Shown here one piece after another: positions 9,502 to 15,773 of a stretch of DNA of 64,000 nt (position 1 is the first letter of the stretch; each line of letters begins with the position of its first letter). The notes beneath the pieces were generated by a model that made no database searches, was not told where the DNA came from, and was given only the letters and a program-made list of their open reading frames with translations. Made by a program: the position numbers and the translations under genes. Location of the stretch: contig CAXTIG010000007.1 of NCBI GenBank assembly GCA_964244295.1, positions 124,001 through 188,000 on the forward strand, read 5' to 3'. The DNA is from JAJAZB01 sp964244295. Lineage in GTDB: Bacteria; Bacteroidota; Bacteroidia; Cytophagales; Spirosomataceae.

Positions 9502-10093
9502 CGATCGCCTTGCCCCACTGAGGCACCAAGTCTCCCTGGTCGGCGATGGCTACGGTTTTGTTGTTCATGATGTCGATCCAGGGCGCTTTCTGCCGCAACA
9601 TCTCGCCGTTTTCCGGTCCGCCCAACTGGGTTTCGTAGTAATCGACCAATTCGAAGAGTAGATCCTTCAGCAAGTCGAGCCGCTCGGCCCCGAGGATGGC
9701 GCGGAAGCGCTCGTCGATCACGACGGTGCATTCTTTCCAGTCGAGCATAAACTGCGCGCCCTTGTCGCTGATGGTCACGACCACCGAGCGGGCGTCGCCG
9801 GGGTGTTTTTCGGTCTGCACGTACCCGGCATCCTGCAATTCCCGCACGATTTTGCTCACGGCCTGCTTGGTGATGCCCGCCATTGCGGCCAGTTCGTTGA
9901 TGGTTGAGCCGTCCACGTCGATGTGGATCAGTGAAATCAGATGGCCGAGCCGGAAGGTGTCGTAGCCTTTTTCGCGTAACTGCTCACTGGCCAAGTCCGA
10001 CAGGAAGCGGAACGACTTACTCAATAACCTTCCCATCAAGCGGTTTTTCTGGGATTTAAAATCAATCAGACGGGTTTTCAGACTCTCGTTCAT
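9476..10093 (-). CDS. MarR-family transcriptional repressor of the adjacent efflux operon
   Basis: 205 residues. A winged-helix DNA-binding region is clear (INELAAMAGITKQAVSKIVRELQDAGYVQ, then the wing HPGDARSVVVTISDKG), matching MarR proteins; the C-terminal tail of about 50 residues is longer than usual. It is divergent from the HlyD-MFS-TolC operon, with palindromic operator-like sites in between, some overlapping both predicted promoters. This is the standard arrangement for a repressor that releases DNA on binding a drug or phenolic ligand. The 3' end overlaps the convergent AraC gene by 26 bp. Confidence 0.93.
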   Translation of the reverse strand: MNESLKTRLIDFKSQKNRLMGRLLSKSFRFLSDLASEQLREKGYDTFRLGHLISLIHIDVDGSTINELAAMAGITKQAVSKIVRELQDAGYVQTEKHPGDARSVVVTISDKGAQFMLDWKECTVVIDERFRAILGAERLDLLKDLLFELVDYYETQLGGPENGEMLRQKAPWIDIMNNKTVAIADQGDLVPQWGKAIVKTRTKPS

Positions 10094-10162
10094 GGCTCGT
10101 TGGGTGGTGCTTTCGCGCTTCCTGAATTTTCAAAGAAAGAAAAATTCAGGGGAAATGTGGCA

Positions 10163-10193
10163 CAAAAGTACGTTGCTAAAAAATAATAGTCAA
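10163..10193 (-). promoter_or_regulatory. predicted marR promoter (Bacteroidota type)
   Basis: On the minus strand TACTTTTG (10170-10163) matches the TAnnTTTG -7 box, and TTGAC (10193-10189) lies 18 bases upstream as a -33 element. The -33 element is half of the operator-like palindrome at 10188-10204, which implies autoregulation. Confidence 0.6.
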
Positions 10194-10249
10194 CCTTATT
10201 GACTTTTTTAGTCAACCCGGTTTACCTTTGTATCGTCAATCTGGTTGAC
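10188..10249. promoter_or_regulatory. cluster of three MarR operator-like palindromes
   Basis: Three related sites: AGTCAA-5-TTGACT at 10188-10204 (perfect 6-bp arms), AGTCAACC/GGTTTAC at 10210-10225 (imperfect) and GTCAA-5-TTGAC at 10235-10249 (perfect). They lie between marR and the efflux operon and overlap the predicted promoter boxes of both. Confidence 0.72.
10199..10230 (+). promoter_or_regulatory. predicted promoter of the efflux operon
   Basis: TACCTTTG (10223-10230) fits the TAnnTTTG -7 box with TTGAC (10199-10203) 19 bases upstream as -33. Both lie within the operator-like palindromes, so repressor binding would block RNA polymerase. The ATG follows at 10270. Confidence 0.65.
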
Positions 10250-10269
10250 TACTTCAATTTATTCTTCTC

Positions 10270-11313
10270 ATGGCAACTGAAAACTCGTCTAACATCCGCA
10301 CCATCGCGATTCGCATGGTGCTCGTGGCCCTACTCGGCGTGGGGGCCTGGTACGGCATTTCGGCATTCAATAACGCCCGCCACCACGAAACCACCGACAA
10401 CGCCCAGATCGAGACCTACCTTGTGCCCGTACTGCCCCGCCTGGCCGGGTACGTGAAAACCGTGAACGTACGCGACTACGATCAGGTAAAAAAAGGCCAG
10501 CTTTTGGCCGAAATCGACGTCGCCGAAGGCCAACTGGCCCTGACCGAACTCGAAGCCAGCTACCAGCAGGCCCTCGCCGACGTGGAAACGGCCCGCGCCA
10601 CGCTGCGCAACACCCAACTCACGATTCAGTCGAGCGATGCCAACCTGAAACTGGCCCAGATTCGCCGTGACAAAACCCAGCGTGATGCCGACCGCGACGT
10701 TCAGCTTTTGACCGACCGGGCCATCACCCGCAAGCAGGCCGAAGACTCTCGCAACGCCCTCGACGTGCAGAGCCAGCAGGTCGTGGCCAGCCAGACCGAC
10801 GTGGTCACGGCCAAATCGCGGGTGGACATTCAGCGGGCGGCTTTGCACCGCGCCGAGGCGCAGTTGAAGGTAATTCAAAGCAAAATCGATCAGCAACAAC
10901 TCCGGCTGACCTACTCGAAAATTTTCGCCACCACCGACGGCCGCATCGGGCGCAAGAGCATCGAACCGGGCCAATTCGTTCAGGCCGGCCAAACGATGAT
11001 GACCATCGTCGACGACCGGACGTTCTGGGTCGTGGCCAACTTTAAGGAAAGTCAGTTGGAAAACCTGAAGGTGGGCGACGTGGCCGAAATTGGCGTGGAT
11101 GCTTACCCCGATCTGAAAATCCAGGGTAGAATCTCCTCGTTCAGCGAAGCCACCGGCTCGAAATTCTCGCTGTTGCCCCCCGACAACGCCTCGGGCAACT
11201 TCGTGAAAGTGACCCAGAAAATCCCCGTCCGCATCGACCTCGCCGGGGCCGACTCCCTCCGCGACAAACTCCGCGCGGGCATGAGCGTGGAGGTGTCGGT
11301 GAAAGTAAAATAA
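10270..11313 (+). CDS. HlyD/EmrA-type membrane-fusion (adaptor) protein of a drug efflux pump
   Basis: 347 residues. One N-terminal membrane segment (about 14-32) is followed by a lipoyl-like half (VLPRLAGYVKTVNVRDYDQVKKGQLLAEID), a long coiled-coil hairpin (about 95-205), the second lipoyl half (DGRIGRKSIEPGQFVQAGQ) and a beta-barrel domain. This is the EmrA layout. It bridges the inner-membrane MFS pump and the outer-membrane channel encoded next. First gene of the MarR-controlled operon. Confidence 0.94.
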   Translation: MATENSSNIRTIAIRMVLVALLGVGAWYGISAFNNARHHETTDNAQIETYLVPVLPRLAGYVKTVNVRDYDQVKKGQLLAEIDVAEGQLALTELEASYQQALADVETARATLRNTQLTIQSSDANLKLAQIRRDKTQRDADRDVQLLTDRAITRKQAEDSRNALDVQSQQVVASQTDVVTAKSRVDIQRAALHRAEAQLKVIQSKIDQQQLRLTYSKIFATTDGRIGRKSIEPGQFVQAGQTMMTIVDDRTFWVVANFKESQLENLKVGDVAEIGVDAYPDLKIQGRISSFSEATGSKFSLLPPDNASGNFVKVTQKIPVRIDLAGADSLRDKLRAGMSVEVSVKVK

Positions 11314-11400
11314 GGTTTGACGAGGTTTGAAAGGATTCCTTCAAGCCCTCAAACCCTGCGGCGACCTGCCTCAAACCCTCAAACTTCCAACCCTTAAACC

Positions 11401-12963
11401 ATGACGACCCCAACCGGTTTCAGACGGACGATTATCGTCGTCACCGCCATTTCAGCGGCCATTCTGGAGTTGATCGACGTCACCATCGTCAACGTGGCGC
11501 TCAACCAGATGGCCGGGTCGCTGGGCGCGACCATCGAAGACGTGGCCTGGGTGGTGACCTCCTACGCCATCGCCAACGTGATCATTATCCCGATGACGGG
11601 CTTCCTGGCCCAATATTTCGGGCGGAAGAGTTATTACCTCGCCTCGATCGTGCTGTTTACGGTGGCTTCCTACGCTTGCGGCAACTCCACGAGTTTGTGG
11701 GAACTGGTCTTTTTCCGGTTCATTCAGGGCATCGGGGGCGGGGCCTTGCTCAGCACGTCGCAGGGCATCATTTTCGATGCCTTCCCGCCCGAAAAACGCG
11801 GCATCGCCTCCGGGTTGTTTGGGATGGGCGTGGTGCTCGGCCCGACGCTCGGCCCGGCGCTCGGTGGCCTCATCATCGACAACTACCACTGGTCGTACAT
11901 CTTCTTCGTCAACCTGCCCATCGGGATTGCCGCCACGGTGCTGACGTTTTTATTCGTGGATAAAAAAGAAGGGGAGGGAAAACAGAAAAGCAGTATTGTC
12001 ATTGATTACCTGGGAATTGCCCTGCTGGCCATCGGCATCGGGGCGTTGCAGTTCGTGCTCGAACGCGGCGAATCCGACGACTGGTTCGACTCCGACCTCA
12101 TCAGCGGCCTGACCTTGACGGCGGTCGTGGGGCTGGGGGCCTTTATCTGGCGCGAACTGACCACCAATCACCCCGTCGTCGACCTGCGCATACTGGGCAA
12201 GGGCACCCTCGGCGTCAGCACCATTTTTAGCTTCGTGGCCGGGTTGGGGATGTTTACCTCCGTGTTCGTGTATCCGATCATGGTGCAGCGCATCAACGGG
12301 TTTACCCCGACCATGACGGGCATTTCGCTGCTCTGGCCCACGCTGGCGGGGGTGTTTATGATGCCCATCATCGGGCGGCGGCTCTCGGCGGGGGCGTCGC
12401 CCATTCCGTTCATCGTCATCGGGATGCTGCTGATGATTGCCTTTGGTTTCGTGAGCGGTACCTACACGGGAGATGCGTCGCAATGGCAGTTTTTCCCGGC
12501 GCAATTGCTGCGGGTGCTGGGCATTTCGATGCTCCAACTGCCCCTCATCAACCAGGCCGTCGCCGGGTTGAAACCCCAGGAATACCCCGGTGCCATTGCC
12601 ATCAACAACATGATTCGCCAACTCGGCGGGGCCTTTGGCATCGCGCTGGCCAACAACTACGTGACCCTGCGCTACGCCCAGCACCGCTCCGACCTGGTGA
12701 GCAACCTGTACGAGGGCAACCCGCTCCTGACCGAGCGCCTCAACCAGTTGGGTGGGGCCGTGTTGCGCAGCTACCGCCAACTCGAATTGCAGGTGGATAA
12801 GCAAGCCTACCTGCTTTCGTACCTCGACACGTTCCGGGTGGTGTCCGTGTTTTTCATCGCCGTTCTTCCCCTGATTTTCCTGCTGGTTAAACGCCGCCGC
12901 CAAACCCAACTCAGCACTGCCGAGGTGGCCGAAGCCGCCAAAGCGGCCGCCGAAGCGCATTAA
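11401..12963 (+). CDS. DHA2-family (EmrB/QacA) 14-TM MFS efflux transporter
   Basis: 520 residues, with about 14 hydrophobic segments. MFS motif A appears after the second segment (GFLAQYFGRKSYY) and the antiporter motif C as GPTLGPALGG near residues 143-152. It fits proton-driven EmrB-type pumps that export drugs with an EmrA adaptor and TolC channel, both encoded beside it. The 87-base gap after the adaptor gene contains repeated CTCAAACC blocks of unknown role but no convincing terminator. Confidence 0.94.
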   Translation: MTTPTGFRRTIIVVTAISAAILELIDVTIVNVALNQMAGSLGATIEDVAWVVTSYAIANVIIIPMTGFLAQYFGRKSYYLASIVLFTVASYACGNSTSLWELVFFRFIQGIGGGALLSTSQGIIFDAFPPEKRGIASGLFGMGVVLGPTLGPALGGLIIDNYHWSYIFFVNLPIGIAATVLTFLFVDKKEGEGKQKSSIVIDYLGIALLAIGIGALQFVLERGESDDWFDSDLISGLTLTAVVGLGAFIWRELTTNHPVVDLRILGKGTLGVSTIFSFVAGLGMFTSVFVYPIMVQRINGFTPTMTGISLLWPTLAGVFMMPIIGRRLSAGASPIPFIVIGMLLMIAFGFVSGTYTGDASQWQFFPAQLLRVLGISMLQLPLINQAVAGLKPQEYPGAIAINNMIRQLGGAFGIALANNYVTLRYAQHRSDLVSNLYEGNPLLTERLNQLGGAVLRSYRQLELQVDKQAYLLSYLDTFRVVSVFFIAVLPLIFLLVKRRRQTQLSTAEVAEAAKAAAEAH

Positions 12964-12965
12964 AA

Positions 12966-13015
12966 AGTTTTCAGTTTTTCTGGAAACAATAACTGAGGAC
13001 TGTAAACTGAAAACT
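12966..13015. repeat. short inverted repeat before the TolC-like gene
   Basis: AGTTTTCAGTTT (12966-12977) and AAACTGAAAACT (13004-13015) are perfect 12-bp arms with a 26-base spacer. It lies between the MFS stop and the next ATG (13020), so a hairpin could affect translation of the channel gene or processing of the operon transcript. Confidence 0.65.
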
Positions 13016-13019
13016 GCTC

Positions 13020-14327
13020 ATGAAATCCCTTTCCTTTTTCATCTTCCTCCTTTCCGGTTCGTTCGTGCTGGCGCAAGCGCCGGGGGCGACCGACCCCCTG
13101 CCTGGCCTCGTGCGGCAAGCCATCGACTACTACCCGCGCCTGAAAGAACTTCAGCAGAACGTCACCTCCGGTGAAATCCGCACGAAAATCGCCGAGAGCC
13201 AGCGCCTGCCCACCCTCAGCGGCGACGCGAGTTACACTTACATCTGGCCCACGCCCAAAATTGCCATTCCGATTCCGGGCATCGACGCGGGCATTCAGTT
13301 TCAACCCCACAACAACTACAACGTGGGCCTGATCGCCAGCCAAACGGTGTACGATTGGGGAAAAGTGGCTGCCAACGTGGAGCGCAGCCGCGCCGAAACC
13401 CGGCAGGCCTTCGACAACGTGGATGCCCAGAAAACCGCGCTCGCTTACCAGGTGGCGCAGGTGTACTACGGCCTCGTGTTTTTGCAAAAAAACCTTCGCG
13501 TGCAGCGCGACCAGCAGGCGCTCGTTGGGGCCACCGAGCAGGTGATTGCCAACCGGGTCAAGAGCGGCGACGAAATCGACTACAACCTCGTTTCGACCCG
13601 CGTGCGTTACCGCAACGTAGAAACGCGGATTGTGGATGTACAAAACCAAATCGAACGCCAGTACATTTTGCTCGGATCGCTGATTGGCCGCGATGCCCGC
13701 GCGCTGGTGGACAGCACGGCGGGTTTCAACGCGCCGGGTACCCCCGGTGCCGACCCGGCCAACGCCTACGAAGCCGCCCAAACCACCAACCCCGACCTGC
13801 GCCTGAGCCGCGACCGCGAGGCCATTGCCCTGCGCGACCTCGACGTGGCGGGCGTGGCCAACCGACCGAGTCTTGCGTTTTCAGGGCAAACGGGCTACCG
13901 CAACGGTTTCCAGCCCGACATCAACCAGGTTCGGTTTAACGGCTCGGTGGGTCTGCGCCTGACGGCCCCGATTTACAGCGGCAAACGCTACCAGTTGCAA
14001 AACGAACTGGCCCGCGCCAGCCTCCAGCAAGCACGCTACGGGATTGAAAGTCAGCAAGTCGCCTTGAAAAGCAGCGTAGATCAGGCGCAGAGTGAACTAA
14101 AATCGGCCGCTGAAAAGTTACGCCTTTCAGAATCGCAGGTGCAGCAGGCGCGCTACGCCCTCCAACTGGCCGACGTGCGGCTGAAAGCCGGGGTGGTGAC
14201 GCCCCTGGAAATTCAGACCTCGCAGACCGCCCTGGAAGACGCCGAGTTTAACCGCCTTCAGTTTGAGTACCAGCAAACCCTCGCCCGCCTCGAACTGAAC
14301 CGGCTGATGGGAACGAAGTTTTGGTAG
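13020..14327 (+). CDS. TolC-family outer-membrane efflux channel
   Basis: 435 residues. A signal peptide ends near LAQ (residues 1-19), followed by two long alpha-helical repeats characteristic of the OEP/TolC family; the ending LARLELNRLMGTKFW is typical. It supplies the outer-membrane exit duct for the preceding adaptor and MFS pump, completing a tripartite system. Last certain gene of the efflux operon. Confidence 0.94.
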   Translation: MKSLSFFIFLLSGSFVLAQAPGATDPLPGLVRQAIDYYPRLKELQQNVTSGEIRTKIAESQRLPTLSGDASYTYIWPTPKIAIPIPGIDAGIQFQPHNNYNVGLIASQTVYDWGKVAANVERSRAETRQAFDNVDAQKTALAYQVAQVYYGLVFLQKNLRVQRDQQALVGATEQVIANRVKSGDEIDYNLVSTRVRYRNVETRIVDVQNQIERQYILLGSLIGRDARALVDSTAGFNAPGTPGADPANAYEAAQTTNPDLRLSRDREAIALRDLDVAGVANRPSLAFSGQTGYRNGFQPDINQVRFNGSVGLRLTAPIYSGKRYQLQNELARASLQQARYGIESQQVALKSSVDQAQSELKSAAEKLRLSESQVQQARYALQLADVRLKAGVVTPLEIQTSQTALEDAEFNRLQFEYQQTLARLELNRLMGTKFW

Positions 14328-14555
14328 AGAAAAGAGGATCGCGAAAAGAGAAGTGTCTTTGGCTATCCTCTCTCCGCTGTTCTCTTTCCTTCTGTCTACC
14401 GGATGTTTGGTCAAGGATTTTTGTAGAACGTCGCGTTTCCCTGCCGTTTCACCCGCTTGAACCGACCATTTAACCGTCTTTGTTGCAGGTTCGGCCCGTT
14501 CCTGACGTTTTGAAAACACGGCTCTTTTTATTTTTAGAAAAAATCCCCCGCGCCC

Positions 14556-14801
14556 ATGAACATTCTCGAATCCATCCGGCAAACGCTTACCACGCATTTT
14601 TTCATCAAACCCGATTTTTTTCAACCCTTCCGGCAGTTGGAAGCCGATTTCGGCTTGACTTCCCTCGACCGAACCGAGTTGGTGGTGTACCTGGAGCAGG
14701 CGTTTCAAATCACCCTGCCCGACGACGAACTGGCCCGGGTGCGCAGTGCCGCCGACCTGGCCGCTTGCATCGAACGCCACCTCTCGCCAGTACTCGCATG
14801 A
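14556..14801 (+). CDS. acyl-carrier-protein-like protein
   Basis: 81 residues, acidic, with the four-helix ACP pattern: LEADFGLTSLDRTELVVYLE corresponds to the ACP recognition helix, and Ser-36 sits where phosphopantetheine is attached. The usual Asp before that Ser is Thr (TSL instead of DSL), which may alter recognition by the phosphopantetheinyl transferase. It lies 228 bases after the TolC gene and overlaps the next small gene by 4 bp. No synthase genes are nearby, so a specialised carrier role is possible but unproven. Confidence 0.78.
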   Translation: MNILESIRQTLTTHFFIKPDFFQPFRQLEADFGLTSLDRTELVVYLEQAFQITLPDDELARVRSAADLAACIERHLSPVLA

Positions 14802-14989
14802 GTTTCGAGGAATTTTTGGTTCATAAAAAAATCGACGGCCCGGCCTTCCAGCGGGCCGAACCCGCCCGCTACGCCGAGTGGGCAGCTTTGTTTCCGCAAC
14901 TGCACCCGGAGGGGTTTACGGCCCAGAAGAAATTCCTGATCAACGACCTGCGGCGGCGACACCGAATCAGGCCAGAAGTGATTGGTTAA
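14798..14989 (+). CDS. small protein of unknown function, coupled to the ACP-like gene
   Basis: 63 residues, starting with MSFEEFLVHKKI, basic at the C-terminus (NDLRRRHRIRP). The ATG overlaps the upstream TGA as ATGA (14798-14801), a sign of translational coupling. No known domain recognised. The many charged and aromatic residues and lack of a signal suggest a soluble cytoplasmic protein that may partner the ACP-like protein (inference). A strong terminator follows 44 bases later. Confidence 0.7.
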   Translation: MSFEEFLVHKKIDGPAFQRAEPARYAEWAALFPQLHPEGFTAQKKFLINDLRRRHRIRPEVIG

Positions 14990-15033
14990 GGATTGTTGGT
15001 TGCTGACAATCAGCCCAGTAACCATCGACTCTA

Positions 15034-15062
15034 AAAAAGCCCGGTCATCGACCGGGCTTTTT
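15034..15062. terminator. bidirectional rho-independent terminator
   Basis: AAAAAGCCCGGT - CATCG - ACCGGGCTTTTT: a perfect 12-bp stem counting the A/T tracts. It ends the ACP-like operon and has A/T tracts on both strands. Confidence 0.88.
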
Positions 15063-15299
15063 AGGTTATCGTACCCAGTCGGGGCTAGACGCGGCGGTGC
15101 AGACCATGAAAACCGGTGGGAAGGCGGTAGGTAAACGGGCTCAAACGCCCTCTTTTTTGCAGAACGGCGCTTTGTAATTGAACCTGGTTTTTCGATCCGG
15201 CGGTAGCAGCGACCCGACAGTCAGGAAACTTCGACGTTTGCCGGGGCGTCTGGTTCAGAAGCAGGTTGCCACCTTGGGGTACGCGGCAAGCGGCCGGTT
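15063..15299. other. intergenic, no gene seen
   Basis: Between the terminator and the end of the minus-strand lipoprotein gene. A 72-codon minus frame exists here but shows no coding character. No hairpin or promoter stands out. Confidence 0.5.
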
Positions 15300-15773
15300 T
15301 CACTTCAGCCGCCGAAACCGCCCCAGGTTTCCCTTCCCAATCACTGCGTTGAGTTCGGCTACCAGGTTTTGGTAGTCGGCCCGGTTGCCGCCGTGGTAAA
15401 GTTCGAGCAGCGGGTCTTTGCTCAGGAGGAGGCCGTAGAGTTCGGCCAGCGGGGGCGCTTTCGGTAGCGCCGCGTACTGCTGGTACGTCAGGCCCAAAAA
15501 GGCGACGTTTTTACCGATTCCCCGGTTGTCGAGCAGGTAGCCGCGCTTTAGTTTCGTGGGCAGGGCCAGCTTACCCTGGTCGTACACGTCGGTCGGGGCG
15601 GGGTAGGCGATGATTTCGGTTTTGTCGTCGGAGAGCAACACGGGAACCAGGTTCCGGTAGTCCTGCCGGGTTTTGTAAATCAACACCGGCTGCTTGCCCA
15701 CTTCCGGCCCGGAAGCGGGCCGTTGGGCCGCGCAGGCCAGGCATCCGAAGGTCAACAGGAGCAGGTATTTCAT
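15300..15773 (-). CDS. small lipoprotein coupled to the C10 peptidase gene
   Basis: 157 residues from the ATG at 15773, which overlaps the C10 peptidase TGA by 4 bp (ATGA). The N-terminus is a hydrophobic signal with possible lipobox Cys residues (LLTFGCLACAA). The remainder is soluble, with no recognised domain. In streptococcal speB and Bacteroides C10 loci an inhibitor gene commonly follows the peptidase gene (established for those systems), so this could be an inhibitor or accessory lipoprotein; that is inference from position only. Confidence 0.75.
   Translation of the reverse strand: MKYLLLLTFGCLACAAQRPASGPEVGKQPVLIYKTRQDYRNLVPVLLSDDKTEIIAYPAPTDVYDQGKLALPTKLKRGYLLDNRGIGKNVAFLGLTYQQYAALPKAPPLAELYGLLLSKDPLLELYHGGNRADYQNLVAELNAVIGKGNLGRFRRLK

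Noticed and set aside
11314..11400. CTCAAACC repeats between adaptor and MFS genes as a terminator or operator
   Set aside because: Blocks are partly direct and partly inverted without a stable stem or T tail; no role could be supported.
15085..15303. 72-codon minus-strand frame downstream of the C10 operon
   Set aside because: No domain, no promoter or coupling, and it merely fills an intergenic gap.
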